A stretch of DNA of 64,000 bases. Source: Plicaturopsis crispa FD-325 SS-3. Lineage: Eukaryota; Basidiomycota; Agaricomycetes; Amylocorticiales; Amylocorticiaceae. Each line of letters begins with the position of its first letter. Positions within the stretch are counted from its first letter, which is position 1. The stretch covers positions 508,647-572,646 of the forward strand of contig KN832569.1 in NCBI GenBank assembly GCA_000827205.1. Direction: 5' to 3'. The notes under the pieces were generated by a model. That model searched no databases. It worked only from the letters and a program-made list of their open reading frames with translations, and was not told the DNA's origin. This document shows positions 9,882 to 22,200 of the stretch, one piece after another. Made by a program: the position numbers and the translations under genes.

Positions 9882-11346
9882 CACTGTTCCCAATGACACC
9901 AACCTTGTCCACATCTACTTATTCCCGTCCTGAACGCGCCGATCCACCCAACACGAACGATGACAATTGCAATGGCCGCGTCGCGTTAATTTGCATGTCA
10001 GGAGTCAGGACGAGCTGCGGCCGCGCATTGTGTAAGCGTGTACATGTTATTTTATCTCTGCGAGCCTCGAGGTCAGGTGACTAGTGCCTCGTGGCGGCTA
10101 GTCGTGGGCGCTATCATCCACTCGAATGGCGCCCTCTGCACCACAATCGCATAAGGGTCTGTACCCGAAGGCGATTTGGTCCCATCCTCGCAAGGTATAC
10201 GTAGGCCGCCGCTATCAGCTGACAGTACCAGTGAGGAGGACGTCAGCGCCGGGCGTAGGATGGTCCCGACGCCTCCAACATCCAACAGATTTTCAGGACG
10301 CGTTCGACGTTCGTCGATCATTAAACAGAAAATGATTAGTGTTTATGGTGCCTTCGGAACAGACGCGCCACTGATGGGCCATAGTACTTATGCCCATAAA
10401 GACTCCAAATCGCCTCGATAGCCTCGATTGCGAGCCATCCTCTGATGCCAGCGTCCTTTTTTTTCTCGTTTTTGCGTCCGCTATCGTCATTCGTGGAATC
10501 GCGTCTGATGTTTACGGAAGGAACGTGGAACGGTTACGCCAGGACCGTGGAACAGATACGCAGGGACCGTGGAACAGATGCGGATGCGCGAAATCACTGG
10601 TCTGCGGTGCCTCCTGCGCGAACGTCGTGGCTGCGATTAGGAACAGGGAGGCGCGACGAACGATTGCCGGTGAGCGGGACCCAACTTACATCTATCTTAT
10701 GTGACGTGCTCAGGCTATAGTCGCCCATCCAATTTCGAAGTTTGTTTGTTCATCATGGGCAGAGCAAGATGTGGGTCCAGGACTCCAGCAGTCTCCGCGT
10801 CGCCAGTTTCGCGAGCTTCGAAGGGCTCTCATCGAGGTCGCTATGTACCTATTGGGTACATACCACCTATCTGCAAGATGCAAGAAGTCAGGCTAATACC
10901 GCGCCACCGATACTATCGCCTACCGTTTTCGTGCGCACGTTTCCCAGGACGCTAGGATTCAACTCCCGGTACGACCCCGCTCAGATCAAGATGGCACGCA
11001 CCACAACCTGCTACTCGCCCGGTGGTCATGCGTGATTAACCCTTAGGGCACCCCCCGCCCATGCGCCCGCCCCCCCTTGCCAGCTATCGCTCCTCTTTTT
11101 ATAGGCGCGTTACGTGAATCAGGATACTGCTGGCCCATCCATCCATCCATCCAACAACCCTTCCCCTTCCCATCCATCCAACTTCCAACTTCCTACTTCC
11201 TACTAGTACTTCGAACCTTCTCTCCCTGGCGGATGGCCCTATATCTAGCTCTCTGCTAGCTCCCCCGATTCAGCCCCCCCTCACCCCTCTCTCGCCCCTC
11301 CCCGACGTCCCTGCTGCTGTATATACAGCCCTAACTTGCTAGCGCG
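9882..11346. other. Intergenic; no supported gene
   Basis: No domain or splice-consistent gene seen. Close to the next gene there are short (ATCC)n runs (about 11131-11175) and several C-rich tracts, typical of basidiomycete promoters. Confidence 0.45.
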
Positions 11347-13269
11347 ATGGCGTCTACAATGACTCACGAACAACGGAATGAACTGTGCGTGTATTTTTTT
11401 GTGTGTGCTTGGGTAGCCTTGGCGTGGTCGCTTATGTGCATGCTGTGCTAGGCTTGGGCCGCTGGTGAGTGGTAGTATGAGGTGCAGGGTCGACGGCCCT
11501 TTTATAATAATGGACATCTCTGTAGTTCATAGGATCCATCCTCGATTGGTGTCTCCTCGGCATACTGGTGCGTACTTCCTCCCTCCCCCCTTCCCCCTCC
11601 TCACTCCTTACTGACCTCTCCTCCCACCCAGACTGTCCAAGTGTGTAAGTCGACGTCTTCCCCCCACAACTCCCACGGTGGCTGACGCGAAGGCGCGGGG
11701 CGAATAGACATATATCTGGCGACGTCGATAAAGGACCCTTTGGGGTTCAAGCTCCTCGCGTACGGGGTATACGTGCTCGACCTCGTGCAGACCGCGCTCG
11801 CGACGCACGCGGCGTGGATGTACCTCGCGCATGGGTGGGGGAAGACGGCGGTGCTCGCGCACGCGCCGTGGTCCGAGGCGACCGTGCCGCTCATGAACGG
11901 GATAAGTGCGTCTTTCCTCCGCCGATTCGCTGTGTGGACGTGTGTGCACTGACTGACGGCCGTCACCATGTTCACTTCCGTATTCAGTATCCGCGATCGT
12001 GCAACTGTATTTCGCATGGGGCATATGGAAGCTGAAGCACACGACCGTTATGCGCGCGATCGTTGTGGTCGTTATCACGGTGAGTGAGCTTCTTCTTCCC
12101 GCATTCTTCTTCGACGTCGAGGTTATCCCCTCGCGATTTCCCTCGGTCGATGAAGCACTCTGAAATGGAGTGCCTGCTGCATGCTCGTGTCTTCTGCGAA
12201 GCTGATGCTGATGGTTTCCTTTCCCCCTCCAGCTCGCACTCGCGCAGTGCGCGTCTGTGATATACGCTTCCGCCCTCGTAAGCCCCTCCCCTCCTCGGCT
12301 TTATCTCGCTTATACTGGTGCCTTCACGCAGTTTTACATCGATGCTCAACAAACGGGTTCGCCCAAGGTCCGCGTTGGGCTCACCGTGCGTCCATTCCCA
12401 TTCCTATGCAATAGTAATGCTCGACGGCTGATGGCTGGCCTATTTGCAGATATCGCTCTCGATCAGCTTCGTCTGCAACTTCCTCATCGCGGGAAGCGTG
12501 ATGCAAATCGTACGTACCCACCCCCTTCTCCGTCCCCCCCCCTCCCCTCCTTCCCACTCGCATACGTGGACTGACACACGCGAACTCTGTAGCTGCACCA
12601 AGCGCGCTTGATCACGCCGTTCGGCGCGGCGGACACGCCGGTGACGAAGCTGCTGGTGCACACCGTGCAGACGGGGCTGGTGACCGTTGTTGGCGCGGGC
12701 CTCGAGCTCGTGCTCTATGCCGTGTCCCCGCGGAGTAATTTGCATATGGCCATGTACGCCCCCCTCTCGTCACATGCCTTTTTTCTCTCCATCCAAGCTC
12801 GAGCTTACTTACCCCCGCAGTGCATACATTCTCCCGAAGCTCTACTCCAGCGCGCTGCTCGCGACGTTCAACGCGCGCACGCAGATGTTCCGGCCCTCCA
12901 TGGGGCAGGACGACAGCAGCCCCAACAACAACAACAACTACAGCCCCAACAACGGCGGCGGGGGCAACAGGCACTCCGTCGCACGACCCGGGGGCGGGGA
13001 CAACTATGCGCGGCACCGCGACCGCGAGTCGTCGTATAGCCACGGCCGACGAAGCGGCGTCGGCGCGGTGTCGAAGGGCGCGGAGAGCGTGCATGTGACG
13101 AGGGAGGTGCGGGTGGTGTTGGATGAGGATGTGAGTAGCTTCCCATCTATTTTCTATCGCAGCGGGCGGTGTGGGCATGCATGGAGGCTGACGTGTTGAT
13201 GAGCAGATCACCGACAGGAGAAGTGACGAGCATATATACAACGACCACCATAAAGCATACCCCGTCTGA
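11347..13269 (+). CDS. DUF6534-family seven-helix membrane protein (copy 1)
   Basis: Eleven exons (11347-11388, 11526-11567, 11632-11644, 11708-11905, 11988-12079, 12233-12277, 12332-12385, 12450-12509, 12593-12753, 12821-13130, 13207-13269) join in phase to 359 residues. Hydrophobic helices include FIGSILDWCLLGIL, LAYGVYVLDLVQTAL, SAIVQLYFAW and LTISLSISFVCNFLIAGS. The family-typical PKLYSSALLATFNAR follows the last helix. The cytosolic tail is Asn/Gly/Ser-rich and ends HHKAYPV. DUF6534 proteins are widespread in mushrooms and have no known biochemical role. One exon is only 13 bases. The gene is convergent with a second copy at 13777-15491 that has the same start (MAS...NELC), the same microexon and the same end (KAYPV). 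Confidence 0.88.
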
Positions 13270-13776
13270 CCTGCCGGGCGTTTACACGTTACGAAGACAA
13301 AGGCGTCTTGGACTAGACATTTATTACCGAAGTACATAGTGCTCATCATCATAGCTATCGCAAACCACTGTTGTTTGTATTTACTGTACCTTTACCTTTT
13401 ACCATTAGCAGAGAGCTGTCGCTGCGAGTTCTCTTTATTTGGACTAATATATGTGTACTGTGTGGAGTGTGTTTCCACTCCCAACCACCATAGCACTGAC
13501 CTCGGAGAGATTCGGGCATCGACCTTTTAACAATGCCTTACTGTCTGGACTGAGTGTAAGTTGTCAATGGACTTGTGTTCGCGACAGGCCGTGCCAGGGC
13601 ATGCTATGATTACCAGGTAACTAAGATAGGTAGAGTTACAGGCTCCATGTAGCCAAAGAACGACGCCAGATGCCCGTAGAAATGGTGTATGTACATGACA
13701 AACGCAAATGAATGTGCGAAACCTTGAGTCGGTTGGAATAGAGTCCAGTTGCAGGGCATATAAGCCTTTACAACAC

Positions 13777-15491
13777 TCAGACAGGGTACGCCTTGGAGCC
13801 TTCCCTGTAGGCCTCTGGATCATCGCTTGGTCTGCCGACAGTCTGCTGCATATGAACGTCAGCCCCAGATGCCTACGACCGCAGTAAAGTCATACGCACA
13901 TCCTCGTCAAGGGTAACCTGCACTTCCGTGGCAATGTGAACTACATCGGTCCCTCTTCCTAACGCGGGGTCACGGCGGGATGCACTGCGGTCAACCATGG
14001 GATATTTATCCACAGCAGCGCGCCCAGAGTACCCGTTACCCATAGACGAGCTGTTTCCACTGGTCTCCGAGCGTTGCATGCGCGTGCGCGCATTGAACGT
14101 CGCCAGCAGCACGTTCGAGTAGAGTTTCGCGAGGATATACGCGCTGGGAGTGCGTCAGTATAAGCATAGACCAAGGATACGGACATATAACGAGAAATAC
14201 GTACGCAGCACCGTGAAAGTTGTTGTTTGGGTACACCAGAAAGAGAATGAGCTCAATCCCCGCGGTCACCGCGGTGACAAGTCCCGTTTGCACGGTGTGC
14301 ACCATGAGTCTCGTTATGAGCGTGTCGGTTGCCTTGAACGGGGATTTCACCCGGACTTCGCGTAGCTGCAAGGAATGGTATGTTAGCGGGGTAAGGGAGA
14401 GGTAAGGTATGCGTACGATCATCATCATGCTTCCTGCGATGAGTACATCGACGGCAAAGCTGCCAGCCAGCCATACCTAGATAACGGGCCGTCAGTTCGA
14501 TACATCACTGGATATTTCTAGACTACAATGATAAACGCACTGTAAACCCATTTTCAACCTTGCGCAGCTCACTCCTTTGTGGGTCAACGGCAAACTTCGG
14601 AGAAAACAAAAATAAGCAGAATCCAACCAAACATAGAGGATACATACAAGCACGGAAGCGTAGAACGCAGAAGTGCACTGCATGAGCGCGAGCTAAATGA
14701 CAACGGCACGATCAGTCTCACAATCAGCGGACGGACAGATAGGTGGTCGTGGTCCGCCGACATAAAGATTCTACTAAGGAAGGAAGACAAGGAAACTCAC
14801 CAGAGTGATAAGAATAACGATGGCACGCATGATGATCGTTTTTCCTAGCTTCCAGATGCGCCATGCAAAATAAAGCTGCACAATCGCCGAGACTGATACC
14901 ACAGTGGCTGTCAGTATGTACGCGCTCAAGAGAAGATTGTAAGGAACGTACTTATCCCGCTCATGATGGGGATGGTTGCGACAGACCACGGTGAAAAGAC
15001 GAGGACTAGAGGGTTCCCCCATCCCGCCACGAGAAGCGCCCATGACGCGTGTGCAGCGAGCACAGTTTGCACGAGATCAAGGATGTACACTCCGTACACT
15101 AGGATTTTGAACGCCAAACGGTCCTTTGTGGAGGCGGTTGAGTAGATGTCTGAGCGGATGCGTCAATTGTGCTGCAACTTATCAGCATTGGAGAGAACAC
15201 GCCTCACAGACTTGTACGGTCTGGTGTGGACATCGATTCTTATTAGTGGACCGTCGATAAGATGAAGCGGCAGAGGTACACACCAATGTGCCGAGGAGAC
15301 CCCAATTAAGGACGGATCCTACAAACTGGATAAATGCCATTACTTGGTGAGGACAACAGCTATAAGCTTTGTAGAACTCACAACTGGCCCAAGCCTGTAC
15401 AAACATCCATATGAGCGACGAAGCGGTTAGAAAATCATGAAAAGTGCACACACAGCTCATTTAATTGCTCTCGACTTAGTGCAGAGGCCAT
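13777..15491 (-). CDS. DUF6534-family seven-helix membrane protein (copy 2)
   Basis: Inverted paralogue of the gene at 11347-13269. The start MASALSREQLNELC (15491) is followed by FVGSVLNWGLLGTL, the 13-base exon encoding TVQV, then FKILVYGVYILDLVQTVLA, WSVATIPIMSGI, VSAIVQLYFAWRIW, DTLITRLMVHTVQTGLVTAV and LLATFNARTRMQR. The last exon (13842-13777) gives TVGRPSDDPEAYREGSKAYPV, matching the end of copy 1. Reading past the DED donor would add a few residues and stop, but the shared KAYPV end supports the spliced model. The C-terminal tail is shorter than in copy 1 and lacks the Asn-rich stretch. It is expected to sit in a cell membrane; function unknown. About 500 bases separate the two convergent genes. 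Confidence 0.85.
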
Positions 15492-17255
15492 GCCGACAGT
15501 CCTAGGGAAGGAAAAAGGAGGGGAGGGTGGAGAGAGTCATCTGGGCCACGCAGAGATCTATACAACCTTCCGACGAGAAAGGGATGGAGGTCTTGAAACA
15601 AGCGATGCAGTACACTGACACTGATCTCACAGGCGTACTCGGGACATGAAACAGCAAGGGATGGATGCAAGGGGAGCGCCCGTTCCCGTGTTGCAGAGGC
15701 CCGTAGACGACACAACGATGGGCCCTCGGAGGACATAGTGCGCGTCGTGCGATGCGTTCTAATCACGCAAGACCTGCTTCCAGGAAGTTCGTGTACAATT
15801 TTTGATCCATGAAGGTAGCATCGGGACCGCACCGGATCCAAAGCATCCCACGAGATAAACTTGTTGGCTATAGGATGGATCATAGAAGGTCCAGTAGCTG
15901 CGGCGCAAATAGAATCCCGTCAATGGGCATGTCGGTCCACAACGTTAGCATCCTGGCAGGAGTTCGGAATCAAACCATGATACATGATGCATGATGCACG
16001 ACTATGTACCCACGACGGCTTTTGCGGTTTGATGCATCGGTACAACGGGAGGACACGAACCGAGGGGGTCGACTCCTACGGTAGTATATGTCATAATCCG
16101 TCGTGGTTGCCGGAAATTATGCAGGGTCACAGATAGGCGGGTAAGGTTTCCCATGGCGGAACTGATCGTTCCACTTTGAACATTCAGATTGGGCTAGCAA
16201 AAGACGGAAGCAGAACACTTGCCCACAACGATTTGTCGATGGGTCCAGGGACGACCGCCTGGGACGTATTCAATACGCATGGGGACATCGACGGTTTCGT
16301 GGAGGCAACCCCTGCACGCGCTGTTCTTTGTTTTGCAGGTGTTTTCCCTGGGTTTATGTTTATTCCCCGAGCCTGGAGAACGCGCAGTGAACATCAGATA
16401 AAAATATTAGCGAATAGGCAGCAGGAACAGGATACCACTTATCAGATCGAGATGTTTGACTATAAGCGAGCGTGTCTCCGTCCTGTAGGCAAATCATCAT
16501 TCTTCGATGATCCCGAAGGGGTTCGAGACTTGCGTGCTGAGGGATTTTGTTGAAGGCAATCGACAAATGTACTTGACTTCTCATCCACATGGGCCATGAT
16601 CGAGCGCTCACTAAAGCAGGATCAAAGGCGTGCACTGGGCAACTGTGCAAGCAATGAACATCAGCAAGACGTCGACATGAAGAATACTAAGCAGTGAACG
16701 AGGCTCACAATGAACAATAGATTGCACCACCCAGGCAACAAGCCTCAAGGTATAAATTTCACGTTTACATAGGGTTTAAAGATACGGGGCAGGGAGGGAA
16801 GGAAGACCAAGGGTAGGAAACGGAACCAAGCACTGGACCCTGGAGAGGGCATATAAGAATACCAATTGATCGAATCCATGGACTCGCAGGCACAAGAATG
16901 TACGAGTGGAAGTGTGGCAAGCCAGCGTACCAGTGGGCGAGAAAGACATAGATAAGGACCACGACAAAGCAAGAAAGAAATTGCGATATCAGGGGGGAAT
17001 AGAATGCAAGGGTGAAATGGGTATGGAAGCCGGCCATCGGGCTGCAGATAAAGAAGATTAGCCCGGACGAGAAATGAAGCAGGTGTAAATGCGAGCAGTC
17101 GGAATGGATGCGAGCACGGCGGATTGATGGAGAACAGGACAAGTAGCGTAACAAAGGTGGCGCACAATCAAGCGAGATGGATAGGATAGGATGGCGCCCG
17201 ACCAACAGCGCAGCACAAGAGACCGAAAACTATAAAACCAGATACCTCACCCCGA
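15492..17255. other. Intergenic; one unassigned 125-codon frame
   Basis: No recognisable gene. A plus-strand frame at 16176-16553 starts MNIQIGLAKDGSRTL and contains a hydrophobic stretch (AVLCFAGVFPGFMFI), but it has no family match I know and no splice context, so it is not called. Confidence 0.4.
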
Positions 17256-18860
17256 TCAGTGGGTGCCGCCATACGCGTCCATGTAGTCGTCCTCGTTCAT
17301 CGAGTGGCGGTACGGTTGCGCAACGGGCATCATCGGGGCGGATGAGCCAGGCGTCGCAGGCGTGGTCGGGGAGTAGAGCGTCCGCATACCGTTGCCATTA
17401 TAGCTAACGGCAGGCGCGGGGTAGGCAAGAGGGGGTGAGGCGGGGCCGGCCGACCCTGCGGCGTTGCGAGCGGCGTAAGCACGGAGCATCTCGTCAGGCG
17501 ACATGACACTGGCGGGCTGCATCGGCATCATGCCAACGACGGGCGACTGTGTGGCGGGGTGTGCAGGTGTCGGAGGGAGGGGCATCTCTTCACTGTAGTC
17601 GAATAGGTACTCGTTATTCGCCTGATGGTCCTCACCACCAGTGCGCATCACTAAATGTAAGATTGGTCAGCCGCTGTAGAGATGGACCGTAGGTGTACGT
17701 ACTACTCAAAGCCGGCATAAAGTCATCCATGCTTGCCTGTGGTCCGTGTACAGAGTAGCGTTCATGTACAGAGAGACGCGCGTTAATCGCGTCTACCGTC
17801 AAGGGGGTGGGACCTTCCGCTTGCGTCGGGGACATTTCGCCGGTAGACTGACGACCAGGAAGCGGTGGCACAAACCCTGTGTGGAACGCCCTGCTGGTGA
17901 CCGTGTGGCGAGAATCGCGAACATCGGGCGCGAACGAGACACGAGACACGCGCTCGCCGTTGTTCGTCGGCGTGCGGAGACCCGGGCGCAGCTGGCTCAT
18001 CTGCGGCTCGGAATCGAGCGCGGCGTTCTCGTGCGTGTACAGTCCGCGTGCGCCGATGCCGGCCTGACCACCCTCCACCGCGACGGTGCTTGAAGGGCGC
18101 GGGCCGCTGAAAGAGAACGTCGAGGCACGGTTGCCGCCAGCCATGCTGTGGCGGATGGCTGCATTTGCGCCTGCACCGGAGATCGCTTTCCAGTCGGTGG
18201 AGATGGTGGACATGCGCTTGTCGACAGCCTCGCTCCAGCGCTTGCGCTTCTCTGCGCCCTTTGCACGGCTCATTTTGATATACGCAGCGACGACGAGGCC
18301 GATAACAAGCAGTGGGACGATGACGGCAGCGGCGAGCTTGCCGCCGGTGATACCGTGCTTCGCCAAAATGGCTTTAACGTTGGTGATGCCGGAATCCTTC
18401 GTCGATGTGTCTGCGGATGCAGAGGTAGATCCGGACGAGGAGTATGTCGCAGTAACGACAGGACCCGCAGGAAGCGGGCTCAAGAAGGGTTGTGTTCCCG
18501 ATTCGACAATGGAGAGCTGTAGAGTCATGGTAGAGGAGTCGTTCCACCATTTGGGCTCAAAAGTGGTGGAGTAGGCGCCGGCAGCGAACGGGACGCCTGA
18601 CCACATGTGGATTCGCGATTGCGCTTGCCCGGGGGCGTACAGGTAGATGTCGACAGAGTCGGTGGTAAGACAAGTGTTGTCCCATGTAATGTTTACAGGG
18701 TTGCTAGAGTCGAGGGTTTGGCCGTTGGTGGGCGTCTTGTAAAAGCCGCCTGTTGCGCAGTCTAGAAGAGACTTTTAGATGGGCTTTCTTCTATAAAGCA
18801 CCTACTGCATGTACGCACCAGAGTTGGCTGCGCGTTTCTTGTGGTTGAGGGCGCCAGCAT
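17256..18860 (-). CDS. Fungal single-pass membrane protein, extracellular domain plus long cytosolic tail
   Basis: Three exons (18860-18819, 18771-17703, 17650-17256) join in phase to 501 residues. The N-terminal domain (DCATGGFYKTP, NPVNITWDNTC, VDIYLYAPGQ, YSTTFEPKWWNDSS) resembles the Ig-like outer domain of basidiomycete surface proteins. A Ser/Thr-rich stalk follows, then one membrane helix (LAAAVIVPLLVIGLVVAAYI) and a basic stop-transfer segment (KRKRW). The tail is long and Ser/Pro-rich, with many possible phosphorylation sites. The layout is similar to fungal wall-sensing or polarity proteins, but no function is proven. The model from ATG 18860 has no clear signal peptide. The frame continues upstream through a hydrophobic GVSLTFVSAMLA, so an upstream exon may supply the true start. 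Confidence 0.75.
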
Positions 18861-19276
18861 GGCCGACACGAACGTGAGTGAAACCCCCCATTGATGTTGA
18901 TTTTTCTTCGTAACTGCCCTATATAAAAGATTGTGAAAAAGAGTGTGCGCCGCTTTGGCCTGCGGCTTGGAGAAAGAGAGGACAGGAGGAGGGGAACAGC
19001 GGAAAACGGCGGAAACCAAGGAAAAGATGGGAGGAGGATGACCACAAAGCCGTCGCCAACCGTCGCGACATACAGAGTCCATTCAAACTCCGCACTGTGT
19101 ATCTGATCTGGCGCACAACGTCTCACACAGTCCGTCAAAACGAGAATCTACATTTCTCAAACGGCCTACGGAAATGTTTAGTGTAACTAGTCCAGCTGCA
19201 GCAGATGTGGTAGTAGATTTAGAATATCCGTGCAAGAAACTTCAAGAAATAGAGCCAGAGCATCTGACGAGGCACT

Positions 19277-22200
19277 CTAAATTGCGAGCTTCTCTATGCC
19301 CGCGGGAATCTGCATCGACGACCGTTAGGCAAGATAGCAGCAATGTCGAAAAATACTCACCTTCCAGCCGTGAGTTCGAGCCGCCCTCATGTATCCCTCG
19401 AGGGCTTCATGCACACCATACGGCCTGCACCAAGAACGTCAATTACACCGTGCGCGTCGAACACATGATCCACTCACGTATCCCAGTTGCTGGCAAGACG
19501 TGCCGGTCTAGGATCCAGGTTCGAGATGGCCACCTTGATAACAAGGAGAACTGCCGAGATACTATATGACAGAGAAAGTGTCAGGACACCGGCATTCGCG
19601 GGACGGGTCAAGTTTTTACCTGTAGCTCGGAAGCCAGCCTATGCGACGAAGAAAGTCAGCAGATTCGCACTGACATAAAGTGCGGGTTTCTCCTACCGTC
19701 AGCAGTAAGCAGATCCATGCACATCGATCCACCCCCGGTGACATGACCGCCACCGCCCTAGACACGGAACATTAGTAATGAAACCTATCGCCTTTGCCCC
19801 GTAATAATACCTGTATGAACGGCAGGAACCGTGGCTTGATGATCCTAAAGAACGGCGGCGAAAGTGGAAAGGACGGGGGGAACCGAATCTCGAAGATGAT
19901 CGAGTTCAAACCTCTGGAAGAGCTATTTAGAACGGGACATGATAAAGGTCGCCGCGCGCGGATGGGAACGTACCTGGCCTTAAGATCCTGGGCAATTGGC
20001 AATGCAGAGTCGAACGAATGCAGCTCCACGATCCATTGGAAAAGGTTATCACCGATTTTATCGGGTGGCATGTACCAGCCAAGGTCTTTCAGACTCTTCG
20101 CGTTATCCTGTTCCCTAAGCATGGCCCGCAGCTCACGCTGCAAAGCCATTGTTGCAGATGGCGTGCTTTCCGTCGGAGGGGGCAGAAGATGCGACACAGA
20201 GGCGTCTACCCATTCCGCGTCGTGTTCCCAGTCGGCTTCCAGAGGACCAGAAGGAGCAGCGTCGTCGTCACTGTCGTCGATTTCGATGATTTCGCGCTCC
20301 GTGGGCGCCTGCGTCTGGCTTTGGGTCTGCGAAGCCGGCTGGTCGAAAATCTCCGCATCATCTTGATCGTAATCCTCCTCCATATATTCTTGCTGCCGTG
20401 CAGAAAGGAGCTGCTCGAGTTTGTACGACGGCTCTGGGATCTGTATCGCCCTGCTTTGGGGGACACTACTACCACCGACAAACCTCACCGAAGCGGAAGA
20501 CATGGTGAGTGGGTGGGCAGGATCCAGCCGTACGGTGGGGACCTTTGGAATCTCGCGCTCGGCGCTTTCTTCGGGGACTTCCAAAGCACCGGTTCGCACG
20601 ATAAGGTAGCGGCTACATCGTGCTATGGGTGAGGCGTGTCGATGCAGGCTACAGAAGGAACACACCATATGATCCATTCTGTTTGAGGCACCACGAGATA
20701 CGGACTCGTGCTTGTGAACTTCGACGGCAAATTGACAATTTCCGCTAGAGTTGTGCACGTTGTTGGGACAATCTTACTGTTCCTCCACGAGTGAGGGCTA
20801 GCCTGCGCGTACGTCTGTGTAGAAACAGCACCCTCTTTGGCAAAATAAACGCCTGTGCGACGGGTGAACAAGGTTACCGTGGTAGACAAAGAATACACTT
20901 GCCATCGCCATAGGCACGGCCGTGCGCTACGGTTTTGGCCCACAGCCCATGCCGAATGATCTACCCGGTGTACGTCAATAAACAGCAGGCAGTGGTCCGT
21001 ACAGAAGACTCACAGAATGCCAATTCTTAAGTGGTGACCCGTGGAAAGCCTTTTGGACGAGGGGAGGATATCAGCACAAGGACTATACCACTTCAATGCC
21101 AGAATACGGACAAACAGCGAGGGATATTTTAGCGCGTTCTTATCAACCTTTTGTGCCTCGACAACGGCTGCCTTGAACTTGGCCTCTGCATCCGGTGCCC
21201 CAACACTGAAGCGAAATTGTCGATAACAAGGATCTGCGGTACGGAGTATCAGGCATGAATAGCCGATGTGTTGGTGTTGAGGGTGTACGCACCGATGTTT
21301 CGGACTAGATCTTCGTCGGCAGTGAGCTCCTCAAGATGGGCTGTGCAGGACGCTACACACCTGTATCGCGCGGCAGTGATTAGCAAGATATTTCACTTGA
21401 GAGGAGTGATAGCTATGCACCAACGCAGGATGGTCCATGCTGAAGGAAGAATCGAAGCGTCCATGTCCTTCAGTTTTGGTTTGGCTTTGCCTGCTTTGAC
21501 TTTACGCTCTAGGTGTTTCTTCATGTCGGTTATCTATTTCATATGTGAGCATATCCACTTTGAGTACTAGACGACGAGCACGCACAGAGGGTAGTGAATT
21601 GATTAGATTCGCGATCGATATCTGCATCTAGGACGGGGATGAGCAACAGCTTTTTTCATCCGCGTGAAATATACAAACCTGCGTCTTATCTAGCTCGTCG
21701 AAGTCGCACAGTCCATCAGTCCCCATCTCTGGAGGTGGTTTGGTGTCGGTCGCAGAAGGTTGCGGAAGGGATACCCGCAGACCTAGACCCACTGGAAGGG
21801 GATGGTCGAGGACACGCTCGCACGCTGCGGTATATGCAATCGAAACTAACAAATCGACCGTGCCAGGGTTGTTGATGATTTCATACTACAGTGGTTTCAA
21901 CGGTGAGATCATGAGCAAATGACAGTGAAATTCAGGCTGACCTCTAGGGATGCACCACGGTTCAATGAATAGTACTGGTAAGCGCAAAGCTTAGAATCGC
22001 AGACGTAGGGCTTGAGGACCTCGAAGTCGGCTTTGATAGTGTTATGGCAGACAGGACAAAAGCGAGTGCAAAGCTATGATGATTGGTTAGTATCAGCATG
22101 GGAGGCCGTAGTCCACATATATTTACCGTTAAGCGTCGTACAAGGTAGCAAAACGCTATCAAGGGTAGATTCAGTTCACCCTCGCTCTCTGGTCCCTGCA

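Noticed and set aside
16176-16553. 125-codon plus-strand frame
   Set aside because: No recognised family, no introns and no promoter or paralogue support. Kept only as an unassigned frame.
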